NCBI RefSeq assembly: GCF_000264905.1
Contig: NW_006763140.1
Location: 1,188,702-1,252,701 of the forward strand
Length of the DNA stretch: 64,000 nt
DNA from: Stereum hirsutum FP-91666 SS1
Lineage: Eukaryota; Basidiomycota; Agaricomycetes; Russulales; Stereaceae
Direction: 5' to 3'
The notes below the pieces were generated by a model. That model saw only the letters and a program-made list of their open reading frames with translations. It did no database searches and was not told the origin of the DNA. The position numbers were made by a program, and so were the translations under genes. Within the stretch, counting starts at the first letter, position 1, and the number at the start of each line of letters is the position of its first letter. Shown in pieces: positions 1 to 11,236 of this stretch.

Positions 1-212
1 CCCACAATTGATGCAGAAGTCATTTTTACTGATGTTGTACCGTAGATCGTCTTCATAAACGTCAAACTATACTGTCCAATCATAATGTCAACATCACCAA
101 CAATTTCAACCACTGCAGTACCCCCTGGGTAGACGTTCTCCTCCTCCTCCCCTTGACGCGGCACCACTATCAAGGCCACAGTCGTAGTTTTTGTTTCGGG
201 TGTGGCTTTCAT
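1..212 (-). CDS. Partial open reading frame running off the left edge, unknown product
   Basis: Reading from an ATG at 212 toward base 1 the frame stays open for about 70 codons and is cut by the window edge. The peptide begins MKATPETKTTTVALIVVP, then has a Glu run (GEEEENVYPGG) and a hydrophobic, beta-like stretch (AVVEIVGDVDIMIGQYS). I do not recognise a family. Length alone is weak support: a random frame of 70 codons without a stop is not rare. It could be the N-terminus of a gene continuing outside the window, or chance. Confidence 0.3.
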   Translation of the reverse strand, partial: MKATPETKTTTVALIVVPRQGEEEENVYPGGTAVVEIVGDVDIMIGQYSLTFMKTIYGTTSVKMTSASIV

Positions 213-1389
213 AATCAGTTAGTGATGTCAATCTACCCACGACAGCAAAAACCAAGTCAATCAAATCATTATATCACTAGTTCTGGCGTACCGAACCCCT
301 CCAGCCTCAATGTGGCAATATCTTCCTGACCGTTTATGCTATAACTTTGGAGCAAATGGACCGATTCCTTCACAAATTGATTTCTAGCATCCTGTATACT
401 TATAAATGTTTGTCAAATAGACAGAACTCCCAAATTCAACCTCCGTCATCTCGCCAAAATCACGTCACACATTTACGTTTTATACACTGACAGGAGTGAG
501 GATGCCTCCCGATGAGCTGATGTGCAGACAGAAATTGCTGGAGGTAATCCACGAGATGTGAGGAAGTACATCCAGGCGAGCAGAGAGCGAGTACGGGTCG
601 CCTCCAGGCAGATGGCGGATTCTCCAACAGAAACTCCCGTGGGCAGAACACAACGTGTGCAGAATGACCTCCAAGCAAATATGGAGCTGATGAGGGTAGG
701 CTCCAGGCAATGGGCAACTTGCTCGGAATTGCCTCCAGGCAATGAGCGACTTGCTCGAAATTGCGTCCAGGCAGGGTGTGACTTGCTCGGGAACACCTCC
801 AGGCAATGCGTGACTTGTGCGAAATTGCCTCCAAGCAGGGCTCGACTGGTGGGCGGATCGTCTCCAGGCAGATTGAAGCATATGCGAATAAATGACATTT
901 TTTGGGGGTATTTACAAAATGTGTACAAAACTGCTGGAGGCATCCTTCAAAGGGGAGGGTACAAGAATTGCCTGGAGGCGTGGCCGGATTCCTCCAGGCG
1001 GCGCCGGGTGCCTCCAGGCGTCGCCGGACGCGCCGGACGGGTCGGTCACAGTATGACAGCCGCCCTCGGCGCTCGGGTAGGTTGCCGCAAGGTCCAAAAT
1101 ACACCTATGCAACCTTGGGAAAAGTGCGAAACAAGGCGTAGACATTGTGTGAGTCTTCCACAGCATCCACTGGAAGCAGTACCGACAGGTGCGTTTGACA
1201 GAAAGCCCATGGTATGAACGAAGGCGCATGAAACGAGTCTGATGATTGCGCTAGCCCGCCTTCTATGTAGGGTCTCGACGCAAAGCATGACATACCCAAA
1301 CAGTCCAACCCTTCGACCGACCTAATTGACCCGCTCGAAACCGAACACACCCTGGAGTTGACCGTCTGCCTCGATCTTCTAAATCATGC
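213..1389. other. Intergenic stretch, repeat-bearing, no supported gene
   Basis: Apart from the minisatellite I see no coding exon with recognisable protein sequence. The part from about 1040 to 1389 is the 3' flank of the minus-strand ERCC1 gene. Confidence 0.5.
560..1035. repeat. Decayed 32-bp minisatellite (CTCCAGGCA-headed units)
   Basis: Units headed by CTCCAGGCA or a one-base variant start at 669, 701, 733, 765, 797, 829 and 862, so the period is 32 bp with one 33-bp unit. Two further units are fused at 602-668 and one degenerate unit lies before that. After a non-repetitive break the same head returns at about 20-bp spacing (roughly 979-1035). Within a unit the tail resembles ATGNGNGACTTGCTCGAAAT. 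The absence of stop codons in the repeat creates long spurious open frames on both strands here; 32 is not a multiple of 3, so these are not a repeated protein. Confidence 0.75.
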
Positions 1390-2961
1390 TCATCCTTTCT
1401 TCCTCTTTTTCTCCCTTCCATCGTCCTCATCCATCTCGATGTCGCTTCCGTTCAAGTCCAACTCTATGTCCCACACAGGGCTCGCAGCTCTCTTCTTCCC
1501 TTGAGCTTGGATGGGTCCCTGAATAGGGGTTGAGACACGCAAAGGCAGGGGTGGCGAAGGGGATGGAGAATTCAAGTCGAGCTCGATATCCCATACGGGC
1601 GATGGTTCTCGTGGACGTGCGCCAGACGAGCCTTGACTTCCATTTTTAGAAGCTAATGATGATGGTGTGACGACGGGCGGGCGAGGTGGTGGTTGACTGG
1701 AGCCACTATTGGGCTCCTTCTCTTTGCCCTTTCCCTTATCGTGACTCTCAGCAGTAATACTGCTATTCGCACCTGATCTGTCTGTTGCCGATGGCGGCAG
1801 TCTACTCTGAGCTTTAGGCTGAGAGGAAGTCGAGGGGAAGTCGAGCGCGCTGGTGGCAGAGTTTCGGAATGGTTTGTCAAACGCTTCCTTCATGCGTGCA
1901 ATCTTCTTGGGTCCAAAACCAGGAAGGTCGGTGAGCTGGTCTGTTGTTGCCCTAGATATATTTGCAAAGCTCTGGAAGAACACAGCAAGCCAATCTGTGC
2001 AGTTAGCATTCATGTAAGATTATTAGTGGAAAGAGTACCTACACCAAACGTAGTCCGCAGTGTCTCAACGTCCGTTTTGTTCACTTTGCTGATGCTAGTG
2101 AGCGAATTTCGTAACATAGCCATCGGTTCGCGTTCAACCCGTTCGCGAATGAGGTCAGGAGGTCTGTGTTCGAATTGTTTGAACGTGGCGAGATATTGTC
2201 CTGCTTCATCTGGGCTGTGCGAGTCGTGTTGGTCAGTTACGACGAAAACCGCCTAACACCCGGATTGATCCAGCAGGGTTTGTACAGACCTCCATGCCAC
2301 AATCATCGTGATGTTGTTGATAATGCATATCTGGAGAACAAACGTTATTGAGACACGACACCTGCATGCCACACGGGAGGTTGGAACGTACCTTGGTGAG
2401 CTCTCGAATGTGTTCTTGGTGTTCCGTCTAGCTTCCATGAGCGGATCATCACAAATGAACCGAAATGAACAACCCACTATGTCGCACAGTAGTAGTAATA
2501 TTCGTAAATTATACGAATGGCCCAGCACCTCTATCCGCTTGTGGATATACTCAGGATGCAACCGATGATATCGTAGGCTATCCGCACGTCATGAACCGTC
2601 CATCAGCTTACTTAGTCTTCACGCCCACTCCGCTGACAAGTTCAAGAAAGGACACTCACCTGAGAAACAGAACTCCCGTCGTCTTCCCGACCTGAAAGTC
2701 CACCACGATGTCTCCAAACTCCTTCCCCACATTCCTTATACATTCAAGTACAGGATTCAGTCGCTACCAGAACCTGAATCATCATGAACCCATACCACAA
2801 GTGGAGTAAATGGACGAAAGGCGTACTTGATTGGGGTTTATGATGATGTTCTTTCCTGTTCCTGGTTGGACAACTGGAGGCTTCGTTGGCGCCTTCGGAG
2901 TGGGTACACCGCCGCTACCGCTGGCCTGAGCGTTTGGCGGACGGGAAGTCGACGAGGACAT
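1390..2961 (-). CDS. DNA excision repair protein ERCC1/Rad10 homologue
   Basis: Non-catalytic partner of the XPF/Rad1 nuclease; the pair cuts the 5' side of bulky DNA lesions in nucleotide excision repair and trims recombination flaps, in the nucleus. Exon 1 (2961-2827) encodes a Pro/Ser-rich leader ending in KNIIINPNQ. Later exons encode [20 protein letters not shown], then [20 protein letters not shown], the block [21 protein letters not shown], then [17 protein letters not shown]. These follow the ERCC1 central domain in order. The last exon carries the helix-hairpin-helix [21 protein letters not shown] disordered C-terminal tail of about 150 residues follows, with a repeated [10 protein letters not shown] motif and a basic KKRKKG end, longer than usual for ERCC1. 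Start chosen as the only ATG ahead of the Pro-rich leader. About six exons; internal splice sites are inferred from protein alignment by memory. Confidence 0.93.
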
Positions 2962-3340
2962 GGAATTCTACGCTACAGCGATCCAATTGTGCGCACTGGC
3001 GACGAGTAAACAAGATATCGAGAAATCCGGAGAGTCAAGGTCGGTGAAGTTCTGAAGAGCATCCGAGTCATGGAGGTCACTTGACCGTGATTATGTGGCC
3101 CAACTCGCAGTTCGGTTCAATGTGGCCCATATCCTGTCTGAGACAGTCTCAGACACATCGAATTCGAGTAGAATGAGATGAGCAGAGATCGGTACTGGTA
3201 GAGTGAAGTACAATGTGCGTGAGTCTGTGGTGGGTACAATAGATAACCCGAGTGCCATTCCAACGTCTTCAATTTAAACGCATATCAGTTAAAGTAGTGT
3301 TAGGATCACTCAAGCCAAGCCTGAGGTAGAGTCCAGAGTT
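2962..3340. other. Intergenic region between ERCC1 start and OMA1 3' end, with a 9-bp hairpin
   Basis: About 380 bp holding the ERCC1 promoter and the OMA1 3' flank. A perfect 9-bp inverted repeat TGTCTGAGA / TCTCAGACA with a 3-nt loop lies at 3135-3155. No other feature seen. Confidence 0.4.
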
Positions 3341-5176
3341 CTACCAGACAGCTCCTCCTTGACTACTACCGCTAAATGAATCTCTAAATGCAGCCAGCTT
3401 ATCCGCTACGCCAGCACACTCCGAGCTCCGAGCTTGTAAGTCGAACGCCTCTGGTAGCTGGGCTTCGAGCAACTATTGCAAACCAAAAACAACCACACGT
3501 CAGTATGAGTATGAGTATGCATTTGACGCGATTGAGGAAGGATTCTGTCCACGAACCTTGACCCGTTTGTCCGATGCAGGGTGAGTCTGCAGGAAATCGA
3601 TGCTCAGGCTACCGCTCTGCCTCTTTTCTAGTTCGGCGAGACGCGCGAACATGCTATAGCAACAAGATGACGACAGTCAGCTACTAGGCTTAGCGAAGAT
3701 GGTTGCGATATGGTTGTATGAATGGGATGGTCGAATTGGGGGCTTACCTTGGAGCAGCGGTCGGGTCATAGCAGGCTTTCGCACTCAGTCGCAGGCCAAT
3801 CGTGTCCGCTATCACAGTGTTCAGGTTCATGGGCAAAGTCGAGCAAGAAAATTATTGATATTGTTGACGTGCAGATGTAAGATGTATCCGCTTACCTTCA
3901 AGCTCCTGTTTGCGCGACCGTGGAAGCTCCAGGAGGAACGTCCTCAGCAACGCAGAGAACCCACCATAGATGCTCAGAGAATCGAGTAATAAGGCCATGA
4001 AAATCAGGACTTTGCCATATGAGTAGCTTTCGGCGCTATGTCGCGCGACTGTACGCAACAGGCTCATCTCAGATGTCAAATCCACATCATTTGTGACGAT
4101 CTGGCGTACCTACGTGAGCAATCTCTATAATATATGGATGAGTGAACGAGGCTATCGTCAAGAACGAGAGGCAAGGTAGGATACTGACCGTGACCAAGAA
4201 CAGCGGCAAGTCCCTGTTCGTCTCTGCAGACGGGGAGGATGCCGGTGAACACGATGATAGTCCCTAAATCACCGCTTGGTTCAAAGGTTCAAAGTCATAG
4301 AGAAGGTTTGTAAGGCTTACCAGGCGTCGCCATCGCGTTAACCATCTTATCATCTTTCACCACCACCAGGTTCCATCTCCTATTAGGTCCAATCGCCGAT
4401 CCTTCTCCACTTGCCTGGCCCTCTCGAGGATGTGGCGTTGCATCCGGGTCCCAAGCACCGTCCGGAGGATTACCCATGCCAAAAAGCACTTCCATGGCTG
4501 ATGGAGGTGCGACCCGTGGTGTGTCTGCTAGGGAGCCGAGATGATTTGCTTCGAGGATTCTGGAGACAACATTTCGGATGTGGCGAGTGAGAGGGTGATT
4601 TGGAGGGAGCATGCGACCTTTAAATTCTTGTAGGACTTGTTGGTTGGTGGCTTCTGCTAGCTAGTTCCGGATTCAGGCATCAGTCACACATATTTGAGAA
4701 GGACAAGAGTCTGGATGGCTGGAAAACGCACGGATGCTTCATACTTTGGGCTAATATCCATGAACCTCCATCGACCTGTCTCCGGAACGCGCTCTAGACT
4801 GTAGAGCAGGCGTAAGTTGTACAGCCAGCACTCAAACAAAGTATTGAGCGCACTGTGCGACATAGTATGTACCCGCGAGTATAGACATCCCAATCACCAC
4901 AGTCTGTGCAGTGTTCGGCGAAGACTGGAATCCTGGACCTCCTCCGGATTGTCCTCCCGAGTCTCCAAAGCGATTATAGCGTGCTTGCCGAGGTAGGTAT
5001 GACGAAAAGTGTCGTGGTGACGAGATGGGCGTGTATTTGTGTGCACTTATCGGTCGGGTCCGTACGAGAGGGGCTGAAGACGAAAGAAATCCTCTACGGA
5101 GAAGATGTAAAGGTGTCGCACGCAAAGTACGGGATAGTCGAGGGAGCATAGCGCGTTGTGTACTAGTTGTAGACAA
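3341..5176 (-). CDS. Mitochondrial inner-membrane metalloprotease OMA1 homologue (peptidase M48)
   Basis: Zinc metallopeptidase of mitochondrial inner-membrane quality control. Exon 1 starts MSTTSTQRAMLPRLSRTLRA, an Arg-rich presequence typical of mitochondrial import, and ends in a hydrophobic segment (VVIGMSILAGTYYVAQ) that is a likely membrane anchor. Next come VPETGRWRFMDISPKYEA, a motif of this family, then HPLTRHIRNVVSRILEANHLG and NLVVVKDDKMVNAMATPG. The zinc site is HEIAHVVARHSAE, assembled across two introns (exon ends GGTCACG and GCTCACGTAG); the third ligand lies in LEADTIGLRLSAKACYDP. The C-terminus reads THPASDKRVK..LLEAQLPEAF and stops at 3341. All catalytic residues are visible. 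A second in-frame Met nine codons downstream is an alternative start. Confidence 0.93.
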
Positions 5177-5634
5177 AACAAAGAGAATATATAGCGTGTC
5201 CTAGCAGTCCCAGACTTTATACTTGCTGTAAGTTACGAATGTTCTCTGTGGTTCGGGATAGAGGAACCGGAAGACCCAATGACGAAGCGTAAGTCCGCGA
5301 AAGACGCGTCGCGTCGGCCTCCTTCCGTCATGCCCTTTCGAGTTACAGCACGGATCGCATACTTAGCCGGAAAACTCCTTGAAATTCAGACAGCGCATAA
5401 CATCTATTAGAACTCATTGAACGTATGCTACAGCAAAAGCCAGATCTAAAAGAACAAACACCAAGCGTACAAATAAACCAAGCTCAGTCAGTCAGTGCGC
5501 CCGGCGCCACAACCGCACCTGCGAACGAAAAAATCGTACCCGTCCCACAGATAACAAGTAAATTGTAAGAGCGTCCTTTTTCACTACCATCCTTCTCATT
5601 CACCCCAGCTAGCCGGAACCCAATACAAGTCCAA

Positions 5635-8600
5635 TCACGCCCTCCTCCGCCTGTAGTGCATCGTCAATTCCCCTGACTGCTTCCACACGAACTGCTTCAC
5701 GGCCGCAAGCGTCATATCCAACGGCAACACCGTTTCATTACACAAAATCTCCCACGTCTCCTCGGGTCTCGGACGACCTGAATCGTGAGACCGTTCGCGT
5801 TCTCTGTCTTTGAGTGTGTTTCCGTTGGAGGATGAGGAGTGGTGGGTGTCACTTGAGGAGCGAGGGGAGATCCGAGCGGTGGGTGACGGCGTGTTTAGGT
5901 GGTTTGCCATTTTATCGATCTTGTCTTGAACCTGTGATCCAAAGGGGTCAGAGACCAGAAGAGAGGGTAGGCAAGGAAGCAATGGAGAGGTAGACGTACA
6001 TGAGACGTCAGCTTCCGCACCCTTAAGAACCGACTCGCAGTAAGTTTCGACTGAGACCTACAGTCAAAACAGTCCATTCGTCAGTCGCAATGTTCACAAA
6101 GTCAAGCATATCTCACAACTCACGTGTTCAACAACTCAGGCAACTGCTCCGCATCTGGCTCCTTACTCTGATACGGTAACAAAACAAAGCCAATTTTCGT
6201 GATCGGCACGACTGGCGCCTTGTTCACCAATAGATACTCCAACAACCACATCGGCAATGCTTCCTCCAGAGTGTGCACGTCTGCGCCCGTACTCGACACT
6301 GTACCGCGATAAGTGACGGTCCAGCCGGGAGGCCCTTCCTCGGCTATGAAGATCTGTATGGATCCGTTCAGAGGTAGTGTTGGGGCTTCTGCAGAGGTGG
6401 GCGGGGTGATTGTACCAGCGAGGAGGGCTTGTACTGGAGACTGGGTAGTCGATACAGGTGGTGCACTCTCCTACAGAGATAATATGAAAATAAAAAACGT
6501 TGTCAGCAAACTCAGGGGGAAGAAAGAGCACCACAATTCGGACACACCGTCGCCTCCTTCGCTGCCGCCAACTCCGCATTGACCACCTTAGCCTCCCTAT
6601 TCCCATGCTCACTCGCCGGCCTCCTCTTTCCCAAACTCTTCAACCTCCCCATCAATCCACCCCCATCCTTGTTCGGCGTCAAAGGCTGGTTCACATCCCT
6701 CTCCTTCTCCTTATCCCTCGCCACTCCCATCTCCTTCGGGTTCGGGACCGCGGGAGCAGTAGCATGATTTGGATTCGGCACCCCAGGACCCCAGCTCACA
6801 TGTTCGTCGGACGCCGACGTGGACATTAACTGCGTCTGCGAGTGTGTCTGCAATCCTGAAGAGACCGAAGGTCGTCTCACGGTCATGGAGAAATAATCGC
6901 CCGCATGTGGATGAGTGGGGTGCGGTGTCGCACTTGTATCAGTATACGCCCTTGAATGTCTTCCAGTAGGACTCGTGATAGTCACTCCCGGGCCAGGAGT
7001 AATCTCACTTCCAGGACTCTGAGCGATAGGTGTAAGCGCGCTGTGGTGATTATGATGTAGGGGTATTTTAGGTGTTATGAGTGGTGAGAGTGTAGGTTTG
7101 AGAGGGTTTGCGGAGGCGGAGGAGGTTATGAGGGGTGAGACGGCTGGGATGAGGGATGGGGAAGACACGATGGAGGCGTGGGAGGGTGGATAGGATAGGC
7201 GGCGGGAGATGGAAGAACTTGAAGTGGTCGAGGTGGACGATCGTCTTCTGGGAGTTCCGGGTATAGAGTCTGGGTCGTGGACGTGGTTTGAATGGGATGT
7301 GCGTTGCATAGGGTGTACGCCTGCGTCGTGGCCTCGTACACGACGTGCGTAGGCTCTCTGCTGCTCTCGAATAAAACCTAAGAACAGGTTCCGAAGAACC
7401 CACTTGCCGATATTCACTAAACATCAAAAAAGTTCAAGTTAGAAATGCAACTCGGCAAGAAAAAAATATTACTCACGTCGATGCTCCTCCCCACCTCCCT
7501 TCTCGCCCCAATTGACCTCATCCGCATAAACCTCCGCCTCAAAGCACCTCTCCGTCAAATGCACACTCAACACTCCAATCTTCGTATCCACCGTACTCCA
7601 CGGCATAACAACCGCCTCTCCCTCGACCCTCTCCCTCACAATCTCCAACGCCTCCCTCGGACTCCTCTCCCTCCCACTACTCGCCCCACCTCCACTCCCG
7701 CTTCCACTTGCCGCACTAGCACTCCCAGGACCGGTCCTCGTACTGCCGTTCAAACTCGCCGCCGCGACATCGCTACACGGGAATTTCCCGAGACATACGC
7801 CACGGATGAGGTCCCAGATGGCTACGGAGGACGCGGTGTCGACTGTCAAGGCGTGTATTCGATCGTTGAGGATGATAGCTCTGATGAGCCCATGTTCGCC
7901 CTCTATGATCTCGTCAGGCGTGCTCTGCAGCGGTACAGCATCAGCCACGACTTCCCGCTCTTCGTACTCCACTCGTGCATTATGCGCAGGATGCAACGTC
8001 TCGTCCGCCCGTGGTGATGTGACGAGATCGATACTGTGCACGGGACTGCTCTCGCGATTCGTTCCATGCGATTGTGACGAGGACGGGGTATGCGTCAGTT
8101 GTGCGCCCGGGAATACAGATTGGAGTGGTGATCGAGCTAGTGACGTTCGAGGACCCGGGACCGAGACAATCGAAGCGGCAGAATAGAGCGTCGCGACGTC
8201 CGCGTCTCGTCCTCTCCCAATCGGCGAGAACGAAGAGAATGGATCGTGTGGCGACGTCAACCTCACAAGGCTCTCGAACGGAATACCGTACCACGTCGCC
8301 TCCCCTTCATGACCCGCGAACATCGAGCTATCGTCCGCGGTCGATAATGTCGTGCCCAGGGAGTTTGAGTGACGAGGGATACGAGGGGCAGATGCTGTGG
8401 CCGGATAATCAGCCGTCATTGATTTCGGTCTTGAGCGATAGGTGTCGATACTTCTCGACTTGCGCTTGAAAGACGAGGAGACGAACGGAGACTCCGGTGG
8501 TCCCATATCCTCTGAAACTTCACTGACAGCCAACGCAGCAGCTCTGACCGATCTTCGCTGTGGCACACGCCACCGTTTAAGACTCGGGTTCCCGGAGGCT

Positions 8601-10447
8601 GTCCATAGCAGATTATCGTCCACAGCGATGATCTTGCTGACTCCCTCCGAGACGCTACCGTGGTCGTTGGTATCTTGACAGAGGAGGACGCATTCGCCCT
8701 CGGACATGTCTGTGCAGCCTTCGACGTCGACTTTAGAAACGAAGCCGGATCTGTCGCCGGAATAGAAGACTTCGAGGGATGGGTGGGAGGAGTGTAGGGA
8801 CCATACGGAGTCGGTGTGGTGAGTGAAGGTGTGTAGACATCGTTGTGAGGCAAGAGACCAGAGTTTGATCGACGCTATATTAAAATTAGTTTTTATGATA
8901 AGATGTAAACGTCGAGGTACACACCATCGGCGGACGCCGTCAGCAACTGAAGAGAAGATTAGAATAAGCTTTTTAAAACAAGAAGGTGAGTTAACGTACA
9001 TATCTTGAGTCCTCGGAAACAAGTATAGACCGGATGTTGTCCGTGTGTCCGACAAGCTTGCCTATCCTTTTACCAGCTCGTGGGTCCCATAGTCGAATGA
9101 CACGCTCGGGACCTCCAGAAACGATTGTATGGCCAAAAGGATCTACGGCCATGGCGTATATCGAAGACTTTGGGCCAGTAGAATCAGCGGCATTCAGAGT
9201 GACGATAGGTTCCGAGGACGTGCGACCGAGGTCCCAGAGCTTGATGGTGCGATCAAAGGAGCCGGAGGCAACCCAATTTTGTTCTCGACTGGCATAGATA
9301 TCAGCACAATTTAATCGCAAGAGAGATAGAATGGTGCGCTTGAGGCCATGTCCCAGTATTCGTGAGTTTACTACGCTCATGATGTAGTGTGGCCCAACGC
9401 AACACATACTTGTCAAACAATTTGGGCAACATAACAAATCAAATGGGAGCAATAGCGAATGGTCCAAGTCTGAAGATATTCCATGTATGGCCTAGTGGGT
9501 TGACCTCAAGCGACACCAAGTGCTTTGCGGATGACTGCGTACCTTTGGCCAAGGCACCGAACGTAATCTTGATGTATACCAACGGTAGTTGGGTCGGACA
9601 GCGGTGAGGAGTGTGGATTCCAAGCCTTGACAGAGCCATCGGAAGATGCGGATACGACTACGAGGCGTCTAATAAACACATACTCTCCACGAGTATGATA
9701 AAGCACGTACATACCGGTCTGATTGTGATTACACAGAAGTATATCGTTTACCCAGTCGGTGTGTACTTGTGTAGATTGTCGGAATTGTGACGGCTATATA
9801 GCACATGTGAAAAGGTTTGAGGTGTGAATGTAATTAAAGATGAGAGGGACTAAACACACCTTGCCAGGCTCGAATGCATCCAGGTCGGTTTCCCACTGGT
9901 GCTCGAAGGGTATAGGGGCGTCCGTATTTACACTCCGTCGTCTCCGCCTTCCGCTGCCCTTAACCTCTCCCAGAATATCACCATCACTCCTTGGTCCGTC
10001 CTCTCCCTCCTCCAGCTCTTCGTCAATCACATCGTCTCCCCACCCGGTCATCCTTTCCCAATGCCCAACCGACATCTGCGACCCGCTAGCTGCGAGAGTG
10101 GCCATATCCTTCCTCACGGACCTATGCTTCATAGGCAGCCCCAAGTCCCAAGAGATTACGAGCCCATCACGACCGCCTGTATAGAGTATGCCCTCGGGCG
10201 CCGACTTGCCAACGAGATGAGTAGAAGTATCGAGTGCAAGACAAGCCACGCCCAGTCGATGTCGTGAATTATGTGTCCATCTCGGGCTCACAGGAGATGT
10301 TGGTTCCGAAGACGATGAAGGTCGAATGAGAGGCAAAACAGAACCATGTCTAGGGAGACCGTGTGGGGGAAGCTGGAGACGCGGGACGGGCTCTGTCGGA
10401 GGAGGTATGACATAGGAGACCTTCCGCCTACTTTGTGCTGGTGCCAT
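5635..10447 (-). CDS. WDR48/UAF1-like WD40-repeat protein (deubiquitinase regulator)
   Basis: WDR48/UAF1 proteins bind and stimulate ubiquitin-specific proteases. Exon 1 (10447-9860) contains [18 protein letters not shown] and other exons [52 protein letters not shown] and [20 protein letters not shown], giving about seven or eight WD blades. The family-specific C-terminal half follows: [19 protein letters not shown] (the WDR48 DUF3337 region), a 200-residue Ser/Pro-rich linker, [12 protein letters not shown], and a final ubiquitin-like piece [20 protein letters not shown] followed by [12 protein letters not shown]. Start at 10447 ([13 protein letters not shown]) because the blade series begins directly after it. 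Total span 4.8 kb, roughly eleven exons. The disordered insertions make it longer than animal WDR48 (about 680 residues). Exon edges in the WD part are approximate. Confidence 0.9.
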
Positions 10448-11236
10448 GAGACTCTCAAGTCGAGCACATTCCCAAGAAATAATATAAGAAGAGTTACACC
10501 GACCTCGAGTGCACCTGCACGCCGTCCTCTCGCTCAAGTCTGGGCTGAAGAGTACCGAGTCGGCTGGCTGTCGTGACTGTTAGAGGGAGAGCCTATTACT
10601 GCGATAAGTTACGAGCCTCGGCCCGACCCTCGCCGCTACAACAGACTGTGCCTGCTTGATCAACTCATAATCTTATCAAATCCCCAAACAGACAACGATT
10701 TGATGTGGCGAGATCGCTGGTACGAGTCACCATAAGCAAAGGGTGAAGAGGACATCGTTGTGCGTTTAGTTGTAGAGAACCGTTGGAGCGATTACTGTAG
10801 TTTTTCGACCATATGTTCGTCACGCATCACGCAGGGTGCGCCGGCGAACATATTTGACCTGATGGTCACGCATATACGCGGGTCCACGAACAGCAAATCG
10901 TGACCGATTTCCACCAAAATCGAGCAGAAATCAATTTTTAGGACGTACCGTGAACAATTTCATTGGTTCGTCACGCGTGGTCCGCCCAAACGAACCGTGG
11001 TCTGGCGAAGGTCACGTCTGACATCATCTTCCCACGAACCTACGGTCGAAAAACTACAGTACTCTATTGACGGAAGCCACGAGCTGGCCGCGGCAAGAAT
11101 ACCCGATTTCGTACTTATTTCGGACTACTGTGGCCCAAGAACTTCACTGCTCGCAATGAGAGGAGGAGTGATGATATATCGGAGTGGTGGATGCTAATGG
11201 ATAGATTAAACAATGAATAGATGAAACACCACACAA
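10448..11236. other. Intergenic region containing a MITE
   Basis: Promoter side of the WDR48-like gene and 3' flank of Arh1. Apart from the inverted-repeat element listed separately nothing is recognisable. Confidence 0.5.
10795..11059. mobile_element. 265-bp MITE with 26-bp terminal inverted repeats and TA duplication
   Basis: The left end (10795-10820) and the reverse complement of the right end (11034-11059) match at 24 of 26 positions; both start CTGTAGTTTTTCGACC and end GTTCGT. The element is flanked on each side by TA (10793-10794 and 11060-11061), the target duplication typical of Tc1/mariner-class transposons. It has no coding capacity, so it is a non-autonomous miniature element. 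No transposase source is present in the window. Confidence 0.82.

Noticed and set aside
522..1217. 231-codon plus-strand open frame and overlapping minus-strand frames of 214, 156 and 133 codons
   Set aside because: All are by-products of the stop-free 32-bp minisatellite; the repeat length shifts frame each unit and no protein family is recognisable.
7469..8853. Long open frames on several overlapping frames inside the WDR48-like gene
   Set aside because: Only the minus-strand frame carrying WD40 and WDR48 motifs is coherent; the others are antisense or out-of-frame shadows.
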